NCBI RefSeq assembly: GCF_012911925.1
Contig: NZ_JAAXKY010000058.1
Span: 1-41,216, forward strand
DNA from: Pseudonocardia xinjiangensis
GTDB taxonomy: Bacteria; Actinomycetota; Actinomycetes; Mycobacteriales; Pseudonocardiaceae
Length of the DNA stretch: 41,216 nucleotides
Direction: 5' to 3'
Part shown: positions 31,830-39,808 of the stretch, piece after piece
How positions within the stretch are numbered: the first letter of the stretch is position 1
Layout: every line of letters starts with the position of its first letter
The notes under the pieces: model-generated
The model's database searches: none
What the model was told of the DNA's origin: nothing
The model's input: only the letters and a program-made list of their open reading frames with translations
Program-made: the position numbers and the translations under genes

Positions 31830-32471
31830 GTGGACCATCCCGTGTTCGACCACGAAGGCCCGTGGACGGAGAGCGCGTTCCTCGCGCTGCCCCGTGACGG
31901 TCGAGTCGAGGTGGTGGACGGAACCCTGCTCATCGGGCCGGGCGCCACCGAGCAGCGCACCCGGGTGGTGAGCCGCGTGCGTGCGGCGGTGCGGTCGGCG
32001 TTGCCGGAGGGGCTGCAGGTGCGGGGACCGGTGCCGTTGCGCCTCGGCACCGACTGCGTGCTCGTGCCCGACCTGGTGGTCACCGCGGCGCCGGGGGACG
32101 GGGAGGACGTGCCCGAGGTCTCCGACGACGTGCTCGACGCCGCGGCGGCGCTGATGGTGATCGAGGTCGTGGGTAGCGACCACGGCGTCACCGACCGCTC
32201 GTTCAAGCCACAGCTCTACGCCCGCAGCGGCATCCCGTACTCGCTGGTGATCGACCACGACGGCCCGTTCGCCGTCGCCGACATGATCATCAGCGGGCGC
32301 TACCACGAGTACGCGCGTGCCGGGGACGGGGAGCAGCTGCGCATCGAGGAGCCGTTCGTTCTCGAGCTCGACCTGGCGACCGTCACCCGTCCCGGCGCGG
32401 AGCAGTCCCGGGCGGATCCACCCGCCCGCGCGACGACCGACCCGGAGAGGTTGGCCGGCCGCGGCGCCTGA
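31830..32471 (+). CDS. Uma2 family (DUF820) restriction-endonuclease-fold protein
   Basis: The 213-residue product has the Uma2 core: a short helix and strand (FLALPRDGRVEVVDGTLLIG), VLVPDLVV with the probable catalytic Asp, MVIEVVGSD with the Glu, and TDRSFKPQLYARSGIPYSLVIDHDG with the Lys. The order fits the PD-(D/E)xK fold. The biological role of Uma2 proteins is unknown. The GTG at 31830 has GAGAGG about 8 bases upstream; an ATG at 31788 in the same frame is an alternative. The C-terminus is charged and ends in the disordered-looking RADPPARATTDPERLAGRGA. Confidence 0.85.
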   Translation: MDHPVFDHEGPWTESAFLALPRDGRVEVVDGTLLIGPGATEQRTRVVSRVRAAVRSALPEGLQVRGPVPLRLGTDCVLVPDLVVTAAPGDGEDVPEVSDDVLDAAAALMVIEVVGSDHGVTDRSFKPQLYARSGIPYSLVIDHDGPFAVADMIISGRYHEYARAGDGEQLRIEEPFVLELDLATVTRPGAEQSRADPPARATTDPERLAGRGA

Positions 32472-32489
32472 TCCCACTACTCTCGCCGC

Positions 32490-33335
32490 ATGGGGAAGTC
32501 GGTGCGGGAGACGTTCCGGGTGGCCGCCGAGCCCGACCTCGCGGTGGTGGACCCCCGCGACCGGCCGATCGGGCCGAAGGACAAGAGCGCCGCCGCGGAG
32601 GACATGACCGACCTCGGCGCCCGGCTCGACCGGCTGCAGGAGGCGCTGTACGCCGAGGCGACCGGTGCGGGGCGCCGCTCGGTCCTCGTCGTCCTGCAGG
32701 GGATGGACACCTCGGGCAAGGGTGGTGTGATCAGGCATGTCGGCGGCCTGGTCAACCCGCAGGGCCTGCACATCGCGTCGTTCAAGAAGCCGACGCCCGA
32801 GGAGCTCGAGCACGACTTCCTGTGGCGGGTCCGCAAGCAGGTGCCCCACCCGGGACTGATCGGGCTGTTCGACCGCTCGCACTACGAGGACGTACTGGTC
32901 CCGCGCGTCGAGGGCTCGATCTCCGACGACGCCCTGCGGCATCGCTACGAGGAGATCAACGCCTTCGAGGCGGAGCTCGTCGGGCGGGGCGTCACCGTGC
33001 TGAAGTGCTTGCTGCACATCTCCCCCCATGAGCAGGCCGAGCGGCTGCTCGCCCGGCTGGACGACCCGACCAAGCGCTGGAAGTACAACCCGGGCGACCT
33101 GGACTCCCGCGCCAGGTGGCGCGACTACCAGCGGGCCTACAGCGACGCACTGCGGTACTCCGACTCCGACGCCGCGCCCTGGTACGTCGTGCCGTCGGAC
33201 CGCAAGTGGTACCGCAACTGGGCCGTCGCCTCGCTGCTCACCGAGACCCTCGCCGAGCTCGACCCGCAGTTCCCGCAGCCGAACATCGACGTCGACGCCG
33301 AGCGGGCCCGACTCGCGGCGAGCCTGCTGGTGTGA
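32490..33335 (+). CDS. polyphosphate kinase 2 family protein
   Basis: The 281-residue single-domain PPK2 has Walker A GMDTSGKGG (residues 71-79), Walker B with FDRSHYEDV (Asp128), and a lid with KFRLP-like KRWKYNPGDLDSRARWRDYQRAYSDAL. It uses polyphosphate to phosphorylate nucleotides or runs the reverse reaction; class cannot be fixed here. A TACTCT hexamer at 32478-32483 ends 6 bases before the ATG without a Shine-Dalgarno sequence, so a leaderless mRNA is possible. The facing genes encode a phosphate transporter and its regulator-like partner, so this stretch looks like a phosphate-handling block. Confidence 0.93.
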   Translation: MGKSVRETFRVAAEPDLAVVDPRDRPIGPKDKSAAAEDMTDLGARLDRLQEALYAEATGAGRRSVLVVLQGMDTSGKGGVIRHVGGLVNPQGLHIASFKKPTPEELEHDFLWRVRKQVPHPGLIGLFDRSHYEDVLVPRVEGSISDDALRHRYEEINAFEAELVGRGVTVLKCLLHISPHEQAERLLARLDDPTKRWKYNPGDLDSRARWRDYQRAYSDALRYSDSDAAPWYVVPSDRKWYRNWAVASLLTETLAELDPQFPQPNIDVDAERARLAASLLV

Positions 33336-33337
33336 CG

Positions 33338-33350
33338 CGGGCGGCGCCCG
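33338..33350. terminator. short GC hairpin after the PPK2 gene
   Basis: CGGGC-GGC-GCCCG forms a 5-bp GC stem with a 3-base loop three bases past the stop at 33335. It lies between convergent ppk2 and pit genes. No T-tract. Confidence 0.35.
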
Positions 33351-33382
33351 GGTCGTCGCGGCGGAGGGTGAGGGGTGTCCCG

Positions 33383-34378
33383 CTAGCCGGCCAGCGGGCG
33401 CAGCGCCCAGAACGCCAGTGCGGCGGCGAGGGCCGCCATCGGGATCGTGAGCACCCAGGCGACGGCAATGTTGCCGGCAACGCCCCACCGCACGGCCGAG
33501 AGCCGCTTCGTGGCACCCACCCCGAGGATCGCCGAGGTGATCGTCTGCGTGGTGGAGATCGGCGCGGCGAAGACGAAGGCGGTCGTGTACAGCACCGCCG
33601 ACGCCGTGGCCTCGGCGGCGAAACCACGGGGTGGGTCGAGGTCGATGATCCGCCTGCCCAGCGTCCGCATGATCCGCCAGCCGCCGGAGTACGTGCCCGC
33701 CGACAGGGCACCGGCCGAGAGCAGGACGACCCACCAGGGGATCTCGAAACCCTCGTGGTAGCCGCCGACCACCAGGGCCAGGACGATCACGCCCATCGTC
33801 TTCTGGGCGTCCTGCAGGCCGTGGCCCAGCGCCATCGCCGCGGCCGACACCGTCTGCGCGTGCCGGAACCCGCGCGACAGCCGCTGCGGCCTGCCCCGGC
33901 GGAAGAGCCAGAGGATCGCCAGCATCAGCAGCCCGGCCAGGAGGAACCCCACCACCGGCGACAGCACCATCGGGATGACGACCTTCTCGATCACCCCGCC
34001 CCACTGCACGCCACCCGACGACGCGAGCGCGGCTCCGACGAGCCCGCCGATCAGGGCGTGCGACGACGAGGACGGCAGGCCCAGCCGCCACGTGATCAGG
34101 TTCCACACGATCGCGCCGACCAGCGCAGCCAGCACCACCAGCAGCCCGGACGAGCCCTGTGGCTCCTCGATGATGCCGCTGCCGACCGTCGAGGCCACCT
34201 CGGTGCCGAGGAACGCCCCGACGAGGTTCATCACCGCCGCCAGCGCGAGTGCGGTGCGGGGCGCGAGCGCGCGGGTGGCGACGGAGGTCGCGATCGCGTT
34301 GGCGGCGTCGTGAAAGCCGTTCGTGTAGTCGAATACGAGTGCCACGAGGATCACCACGACGATCGCGGCGAGCTCCAC
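33383..34378 (-). CDS. pit: PiT family low-affinity phosphate transporter
   Basis: The 331-residue membrane protein has about ten hydrophobic segments and both PiT repeats. FDYTNGFHDAANAIATSVATRAL and the GLPSSSSHALIGGL motif are in the first half. GHGLQDAQKTMGVIV and APISTTQTITSAILGVG are in the second. The GTG start at 34378 shares one base with the TAG of the DUF47 gene, so the two are translated together. Phosphate (or metal phosphate) symport across the plasma membrane is the family role. Confidence 0.94.
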   Translation of the reverse strand: MELAAIVVVILVALVFDYTNGFHDAANAIATSVATRALAPRTALALAAVMNLVGAFLGTEVASTVGSGIIEEPQGSSGLLVVLAALVGAIVWNLITWRLGLPSSSSHALIGGLVGAALASSGGVQWGGVIEKVVIPMVLSPVVGFLLAGLLMLAILWLFRRGRPQRLSRGFRHAQTVSAAAMALGHGLQDAQKTMGVIVLALVVGGYHEGFEIPWWVVLLSAGALSAGTYSGGWRIMRTLGRRIIDLDPPRGFAAEATASAVLYTTAFVFAAPISTTQTITSAILGVGATKRLSAVRWGVAGNIAVAWVLTIPMAALAAALAFWALRPLAG

Positions 34379-35013
34379 TAGGACTCCTTGACCACGATGC
34401 TCTCGACGGTGTTGGCCACCGTCTCGAACGCGTCCGCGGCCTCCTCGAGGACCTCCACGACCTCCTTGATCTTCAGGATCGTGAGGACATCGCCGGGAGG
34501 TGCGTCGTCGGGCGGGGCGAGCAGGTCGACGAGCAGGGCCCGGTACACGGAGTCGGCCTCGTCCTCGAGGGAGTTCACGTGCACCCAGTACTCGCGCAGC
34601 TCCGACATCGTCGTCAGCCGGGGCATCGCCTCCGCGGTGGCCGCGGCGGCACGGCGCAGGATCTCGACCTGGGCGGTGATCCCGGCCGGGAGCGTGCCGA
34701 GCCGGTACAGCACGATCCGGTCGGCGGCCTCCTCCATCGTGTCGACCACGTCGTCGAGCGAGGACGTCAGCCGGTAGATGTCCTCCCGGTCGAAAGGGGT
34801 GACGAACGTGGAGTTCAGCTTGACCATGATCTCGTGGGTCAGGACGTCGCCCGCGTTCTCGGCGTCCTTCACCCGCCGGGCGGGCTCGGCACGATCGGCG
34901 GGGTCCGCGGCCACCAGCTCCGCGAGATCGTCGGCCGCGCGGACGATGTTCTCCGCGGCCCGGGTGAACAGCGGGTAGAAACCGCGTTCATGTGGCGTCA
35001 ACCTGAAGGCCAT
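34378..35013 (-). CDS. DUF47 family (PhoU-like) phosphate transport accessory protein
   Basis: The 211-residue, mostly helical protein is the usual partner of PiT transporters. RLTPHERGFYPLFTRAAENI at the start, VKDAENAGDVLTHEIMVKLNSTFVTPFDREDIYRLTSSLDDVVDTMEEAADRIV in the middle (with the ExxxD-type metal sites) and ILKIKEVVEVLEEAADAFETVANTVESIVVKES at the end are the family hallmarks. It is thought to regulate the transporter. Its stop overlaps the pit start by one base. Confidence 0.94.
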   Translation of the reverse strand: MAFRLTPHERGFYPLFTRAAENIVRAADDLAELVAADPADRAEPARRVKDAENAGDVLTHEIMVKLNSTFVTPFDREDIYRLTSSLDDVVDTMEEAADRIVLYRLGTLPAGITAQVEILRRAAAATAEAMPRLTTMSELREYWVHVNSLEDEADSVYRALLVDLLAPPDDAPPGDVLTILKIKEVVEVLEEAADAFETVANTVESIVVKES

Positions 35014-35050
35014 CGGGCGGTTCTACCCTAGATGCGCTGGAGCGCCCCGT

Positions 35051-36196
35051 TCAGCCCACCACGGCGCGTCCGATGATCTCCTTCATGATCTCGTTGGTGC
35101 CCCCGTAGATGGCCTGCACCCGGGAGTCGACGAACGCCTTGGCGATCGGGTACTCCAGCATGTACCCGTAGCCGCCGTGCAGCTGGACGCAGCGGTCCAC
35201 CACCCGTTTCTGCAGGTCGCTCGTCCACCACTTGGCCTTCGCGGCGTCGGTGACCGAGAGCCTGCCCGCGACGTGCTCGGTGATGCACCTGTCGACGAAG
35301 ACCTGCGCGATGGTCACCTCGGTGTCCATCTCCGCCAGCTCGAACCGGGTGTTCTGGAAGTTGGCGATCGGACGGCCGAACGCCGTGCGGTCCTTCGTGT
35401 AGGCGACCGTCAGCGCCAGTGCGCGCGCCGCTCCCGCGATGCTGCCCACGGCGATCGAGAGCCGTTCCTGCACGAGGTTCTGCATGAGGTAGCCGAACCC
35501 GCCACCCGGCTCGCCGAGGACGTTCGCGGCGGGCACCCGCACGTCGCTGAACGAGAGCTCGGCGGTGTCCTGGGCCTTCATGCCGACCTTCTCCAGCCGC
35601 CTGCCCCGCTCGAACCCGGGCATTCCCCGCTCGACGACGAGCAGGCTGAACCCCCGGCTGCCGGCGTCCGGGTCGGTCCGGGCGACGACGATCACCAGGT
35701 CGGAGAGGATGCCGTTGGTGATGAACGTCTTCGCGCCGTTCAGCACCCAGTCGCCGCCCTCCTCACGCCGGGCATGGGTCTGGATGCCCTGCAGGTCCGA
35801 CCCCGCACCGGGTTCGCTCATCGCGATCGCGGTGATGATCTCCCCGGAGCAGAACCCGGGGAGCCACCGCCGCTTCTGCTCGTCGTTCGTCAGGCGCAGC
35901 AGGTAGGGCGCGACGACGTCGTTCTGCAGCGGGAAGCCGATCCCGGTCGCGCCCGCGGTGGTGAGCTCCTCGAGGAGCACGGCGTTGTAGCGGAAGTCCG
36001 CCACGCCACCGCCGCCGTACTCCTCGGGCACGTCCGTGCCGAGGAGCCCGGCTCGACCCGCGGCCAGCCACACCTCCCGGCTCACCTGGCCGTCACGCTC
36101 CCACTGGTCGTGGAACGGCGTGATCTCCTTGGCGACGAACGTGCGTGCCAGGTCGCGGAAGGCGTCATGATCGGCATCGAAGATGTCCCGCTGCAT
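35051..36196 (-). CDS. acyl-CoA dehydrogenase, long-chain/isovaleryl type
   Basis: The 381-residue flavoenzyme has IAMSEPGAGSDLQGIQT (FAD/substrate motif, residues 124-140), TFITNG, RTAFGRPIANFQNTRFELAEM and the terminal LHGGYGYMLEYPIAKAFVDSRVQAIYGGTNEIMKEIIGR. The medium-chain type catalytic Glu in IYEGT is Gly here (IYGGT). The Glu used by long-chain and isovaleryl enzymes is present instead as Glu244 in LVQERLSIAVG. The ATG at 36196 (MQRDIF) begins the family region. The substrate chain cannot be fixed. Confidence 0.92.
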   Translation of the reverse strand: MQRDIFDADHDAFRDLARTFVAKEITPFHDQWERDGQVSREVWLAAGRAGLLGTDVPEEYGGGGVADFRYNAVLLEELTTAGATGIGFPLQNDVVAPYLLRLTNDEQKRRWLPGFCSGEIITAIAMSEPGAGSDLQGIQTHARREEGGDWVLNGAKTFITNGILSDLVIVVARTDPDAGSRGFSLLVVERGMPGFERGRRLEKVGMKAQDTAELSFSDVRVPAANVLGEPGGGFGYLMQNLVQERLSIAVGSIAGAARALALTVAYTKDRTAFGRPIANFQNTRFELAEMDTEVTIAQVFVDRCITEHVAGRLSVTDAAKAKWWTSDLQKRVVDRCVQLHGGYGYMLEYPIAKAFVDSRVQAIYGGTNEIMKEIIGRAVVG

Positions 36197-36253
36197 GCGG
36201 CGAGTCTCACACGGTTCGCAACCGATCACCCGGGACGGCCGGGCGCCCGCGGC

Positions 36254-36949
36254 TCAGCGCACGTTGGTGCGCAGGAACTCCAGCGTGCGGGCCCACGCGA
36301 GGTCGGCCTGCTCCTTGTCGTAGGTGCCCATGTGGTTCTCGTCGTTGAAGAACGCGTGGCCCGCCGGGTACTGGTGGAACTGCGGCTTCACCCCGGACTC
36401 CGCCTCGATCCGGGCGGCCAGCGCCTCCACCGAGTCGGGGTCGGCCATCGTGTCCTGCCGGCCGAAGTGGCCCAGCAGGGGAGCGGTGAGCCCGGAGAAG
36501 TCCGGGAAGTCCTCCTTCAGCACCCCGTAGAACGGCACGGCGGCGCCGATCTTGTCGCCCTGCTGCGCGGCCAGCACGAGCACGAAACCGCCGCCCATGC
36601 AGAAGCCGACCGCCCCGACCGTGGACGAGGTGACGGCGTCGTGGCCCAGCAGGAAGTCGACGGCCCCGGCGAGGTCGCGGGCCGCGTCCTGCACGGGCAG
36701 CTCACCCATCAGCCGGCCGGCTTCCTCCGAGTCGTGCGTGGTCGACCCGCCGTACAGGTCGGGGGCGAGCGCGACGAACCCCTCCGCGGCGAGGCGGTTG
36801 GTCACGTCGGCGATATGGCTCGTGAGGCCCCACCACTCCTGGATCACCACGACACCGGGGCCGCTGCCGGAAGGCGGGGTGGCGAGGTAGCCGTGGGCCG
36901 TTCCGTCGCCGGACGGGAACGTCACGTTCTGGATCGGGTTCTCGGTCAC
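36254..36949 (-). CDS. dienelactone hydrolase family protein
   Basis: The 231-residue alpha/beta-hydrolase has Cys117 as nucleophile in GFCMGG, Asp166 in GRQD and His198 in AGHAFFND. Glu38 in VIQEWWGL is the Glu that activates the cysteine in dienelactone hydrolase. This set is complete, so it should be an active carboxymethylenebutenolidase-like enzyme. The context gives no chlorocatechol or catechol genes, so the substrate may differ. It starts at a GTG without a strong ribosome-binding site. Confidence 0.93.
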   Translation of the reverse strand: MTENPIQNVTFPSGDGTAHGYLATPPSGSGPGVVVIQEWWGLTSHIADVTNRLAAEGFVALAPDLYGGSTTHDSEEAGRLMGELPVQDAARDLAGAVDFLLGHDAVTSSTVGAVGFCMGGGFVLVLAAQQGDKIGAAVPFYGVLKEDFPDFSGLTAPLLGHFGRQDTMADPDSVEALAARIEAESGVKPQFHQYPAGHAFFNDENHMGTYDKEQADLAWARTLEFLRTNVR

Positions 36950-37070
36950 GGTCTACATCAGACCATGGCCACGGGCCGCCCGCCCGGCCCGCCGGCCACT
37001 GTGGATCGGGCGAATCCGACAACTCGCAAGCTCTGGGCGGACTCCTGTGACGAAAGCCCTATCCGAGTGG

Positions 37071-37099
37071 TTGGGCAGGATCGCGCGGCCGACTAGCGT
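37071..37099 (+). promoter_or_regulatory. putative housekeeping promoter for a leaderless tmsA-like transcript
   Basis: TTGGGC (37071-37076), a 17-base spacer and TAGCGT (37094-37099) fit -35 and -10 elements. Eight bases separate the -10 from the ATG at 37108 and no Shine-Dalgarno sequence is present. Confidence 0.48.
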
Positions 37100-37107
37100 T
37101 CCCGGTC

Positions 37108-38505
37108 ATGAGCGAGGCCGGAGCACCCGTGTCCGTACCTCCGGTGTCACCGGCGGCCCACGCCGCCGCGGTGGCCGACCTCGTCGGCAAGTACCGGGCC
37201 GTGCCGCCGGGCGCCCGGGTGCGCCTGGGGAAGAAATCGTCCAACCTCTTCCGGTTCGGTGGTCGACCGGACGACGTGACGCGGCTCGACACGGCCGCAC
37301 TCACCGGTGTGATCGGGGTCGACACCGCCACCCGCACCGCCGAGGTGCAGGGCATGACCACCTACGAGGACCTCGTCGCCGCCACGCTCGCGCACGGGCT
37401 GATGCCGCTGGTCGTCCCGCAGCTGAAGACCATCACGCTCGGGGGAGCGGTCACGGGGCTCGGCATCGAGTCCACGTCGTTCCGCCACGGCCTGCCGCAC
37501 GAGTCGGTGCTCGAGATGGACGTGCTCACCCCCGGCGGGGAGATCGTCACGGCCACGCCGGACGGGGAGCACGCCGATCTCTTCCACGGCTTCCCCAACT
37601 CCTACGGCACGCTCGGCTACGCGCTCCGCCTGAAGATCGAGCTGCAGCCGGTGGCCCCGTACGTGCGCCTCGAGCACCGGCGCGTGGCGTCGTCCGAGCT
37701 CGCCTCGACGATCACGCAGCTGTGCGACCTCGACGCCGTGGACGGCCCGGACTTCGTCGACGGCACGGTGTTCACCCCGGGCGAGCAGTACCTCACGGTC
37801 GGGACCTTCACCGACGACCCCGGCCCCGGGCCCAGCGACTACACCGGCCAGGAGATCTTCTACCGGTCCGTCCGGGAACGGACGGTCGACCACCTGACGG
37901 TGCACGACTACATCTGGCGCTGGGACACCGACTGGTTCTGGTGCTCGCGGGCGCTCGGTGTGCAGAACCCGGCCGTGCGCAGGCTGTGGCCGCGCCGCTA
38001 CCGCCGGTCCGACGTGTACCGCAGGCTCGTCGCCCTCGACCGGCGCATCGGGCTCAGCAGCCGGATCCACCGCCTCACCCGCACTCCGCAGGAGGAGCCG
38101 GTGATCCAGGACGTCGAGATCCCCGTCGACCGGCTGGCGGAGTTCCTCGAGGCGTTCCACACCGACATCGGGATCACCCCCGTGTGGCTGTGCCCGCTGC
38201 GCCTGCGGGGGCAGCAGCGCTGGCCGCTGTATCCGATGGAGCCGAACGAGCTCTATGTCAACGTCGGGTTCTGGTCGGCCGTCCCCGAGGTACCCGGACG
38301 GCCGGACGCGCACAACCGCCGGGTGGAAGAGCTCGTCGCTGACCTCGGCGGACACAAGTCGCTGTACTCCACAGTGCACTACGACGAGGGTGAGTTCTGG
38401 AAGCACTACAACGGGCCCGCCTACCGTGCGCTCAAGGAGCGCTACGACCCGCACGGCCGGCTGCCCGACCTCTTCTTCAAGGTCACCGGAGCAGGGAGGG
38501 CATGA
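37108..38505 (+). CDS. tmsA: FAD-binding oxidoreductase, TmsA/BfaA-like (10-methyl fatty acid formation)
   Basis: The 465-residue product is an FAD-linked oxidase-fold protein similar in layout to DHCR24 (delta-24 sterol reductase). MTTYEDLVAATLAHGLMPLVVPQLKTITLGGAVTGLGIESTSFRHGLPHESVLEMDVLTPGGEIVTATP is its FAD-binding (PCMH-type) core at about residues 83-151. PNELYVNVGFW and KSLYSTVHYDEGEFWKHYNGPAYRALKERYDPHGRLPDLFFKV form the C-terminal part. The next gene is a fatty-acid methyltransferase, overlapping by 4 bases. This pair matches TmsA/TmsB (BfaA/BfaB), which turn oleic into 10-methylstearic acid. TmsA reduces the 10-methylene intermediate. The symbol rests on this pairing. Confidence 0.85.
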   Translation: MSEAGAPVSVPPVSPAAHAAAVADLVGKYRAVPPGARVRLGKKSSNLFRFGGRPDDVTRLDTAALTGVIGVDTATRTAEVQGMTTYEDLVAATLAHGLMPLVVPQLKTITLGGAVTGLGIESTSFRHGLPHESVLEMDVLTPGGEIVTATPDGEHADLFHGFPNSYGTLGYALRLKIELQPVAPYVRLEHRRVASSELASTITQLCDLDAVDGPDFVDGTVFTPGEQYLTVGTFTDDPGPGPSDYTGQEIFYRSVRERTVDHLTVHDYIWRWDTDWFWCSRALGVQNPAVRRLWPRRYRRSDVYRRLVALDRRIGLSSRIHRLTRTPQEEPVIQDVEIPVDRLAEFLEAFHTDIGITPVWLCPLRLRGQQRWPLYPMEPNELYVNVGFWSAVPEVPGRPDAHNRRVEELVADLGGHKSLYSTVHYDEGEFWKHYNGPAYRALKERYDPHGRLPDLFFKVTGAGRA

Positions 38506-39734
38506 TGCAGGTCGCTCAACTCATATCGGAGGTCCTCGGCGAGGACGTCCCGGTCCGCGTCGTGGCTTACGACGGCAGCAAGGCCGGACCGGACAGCTCC
38601 GACGTGGCCCTGCGCATCCTGTCGCCGCGGGCGCTGGCCCGGCTCGTCACGGCACCGGGAACGCTGGGCCTCGCTAGGGCGTACGTCACCGGCGAGATCG
38701 AGGTCGAGGGCGACGTCTACGAAGTGCTCGACGCGATGGCCGACCTCACGCTGCACGACCTCTCGCGGGCCGAGCAGGCACGGCTGGCCCGGCGCCTGCT
38801 GCCGCTGTGGCTGCGGCACCGCCAGCCGCCGCCCGCCCTCGAGTACCGCCCGCCGGGCCGTCTGCACTCCAAGGCGCGCGACGAGAAGGCGATCTCGCAC
38901 CACTACGACGTCTCCAACAAGTTCTACGAGTGGGTGCTCGGCCCGTCGATGGCCTACACCTGCGCGGTCTACCCCACGGCCACCTCCACGCTGGAGGAGG
39001 CGCAGGCCGCCAAGTTCGAGCTGGTGTCCCAGAAGCTGGGGCTGCAGCCCGGCATGCGGCTGCTGGACGTCGGCTGTGGCTGGGGCGGCATGGTCATGCA
39101 CGCCGCCGCCGAGCACGGCGTCAAGGCGCTCGGGGTCACCCTCTCGGCCAACCAGGCCGAGTGGGCGCAGGCCGAGATCGCCCGCCGCGGCCTGGGCGAC
39201 CTCGCCGAGGTGCGCCACCTCGACTACCGCGACGCGCCGGAGTCCGAGTTCGACGCGATCAGCTCGATCGGCCTCACCGAGCACATCGGCAAGGACCAGC
39301 TCCCGAACTACTTCCGGTCCCTCTACGAGCGGCTGCGCCCGGGCGGGCGGCTGCTCAACCACTGCATCACCCAGCCCCGCACGCCGCTGGCCCGCAAGCT
39401 CGACCCGTTCATCGCCCGCTACGTCTTCCCGGACGGCCAGCTGGAGCCGGTCGGGCACCTCATCTCCGTCATGAACGACGCGGGCTTCGAGGTCCGGCAC
39501 GAGGAGAACCTGCGCGAGCACTACGCCATGACCCTCACCGGGTGGTGCAACAACCTCGAGGAGCACTGGGACGAGGCCGTCGCCGAGGTCGGCCTCGGCC
39601 GGGCCCGGGTGTGGCGGCTCTACATGGCCGCGTCCCGGCTCGGGTTCGAGCGCAACAACATCCAGCTGCACCAGGTGCTCGGGGTCAAGCTGCTCGATCA
39701 GGGACGGTCGGGCTTCCCCCTGCGCGGCTGGTAA
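38502..39734 (+). CDS. tmsB: fatty-acyl S-adenosylmethionine methyltransferase, TmsB/BfaB-like (CFA synthase family)
   Basis: The 410-residue product is a cyclopropane-fatty-acid-synthase-family methyltransferase. SKARDEKAISHHYDVSNKFYEWVLGPSMAYTCAVYP is the typical entry. The SAM-binding motif LLDVGCGWGG is at residues 187-196. SSIGLTEHIGKDQLPNYFRSLYERLRPGGRLLNHCITQP and HYAMTLTGWCNNLEEHWDEA follow. It should add a methylene group to the double bond of phospholipid-bound oleate. Its ATG overlaps the TmsA-like stop as ATGA, with GGGAGGGC upstream. A very strong hairpin follows. Confidence 0.9.
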   Translation: MMQVAQLISEVLGEDVPVRVVAYDGSKAGPDSSDVALRILSPRALARLVTAPGTLGLARAYVTGEIEVEGDVYEVLDAMADLTLHDLSRAEQARLARRLLPLWLRHRQPPPALEYRPPGRLHSKARDEKAISHHYDVSNKFYEWVLGPSMAYTCAVYPTATSTLEEAQAAKFELVSQKLGLQPGMRLLDVGCGWGGMVMHAAAEHGVKALGVTLSANQAEWAQAEIARRGLGDLAEVRHLDYRDAPESEFDAISSIGLTEHIGKDQLPNYFRSLYERLRPGGRLLNHCITQPRTPLARKLDPFIARYVFPDGQLEPVGHLISVMNDAGFEVRHEENLREHYAMTLTGWCNNLEEHWDEAVAEVGLGRARVWRLYMAASRLGFERNNIQLHQVLGVKLLDQGRSGFPLRGW

Positions 39735-39751
39735 CCGCTCCACACCCGCAC

Positions 39752-39784
39752 GCCGATACGGGTGCTCTTCGCACCCGTATCGGC
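39752..39784. terminator. 14-bp perfect hairpin after the tmsAB operon
   Basis: GCCGATACGGGTGC (39752-39765), loop TCTTC and GCACCCGTATCGGC (39771-39784) form a perfect 14-bp stem 17 bases after the stop. No T-tract follows. It probably ends the tmsAB transcript, though its place before the next gene also allows a regulatory role. Confidence 0.68.
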
Positions 39785-39808
39785 ACACGATCGTGCAGGT
39801 CGGAGACA

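Noticed and set aside
31755..34106. A 783-codon reverse-strand frame under the Uma2 and PPK2 genes.
   Set aside because: Composition is that of a GC-driven shadow frame; both plus-strand genes below it have full family motifs.
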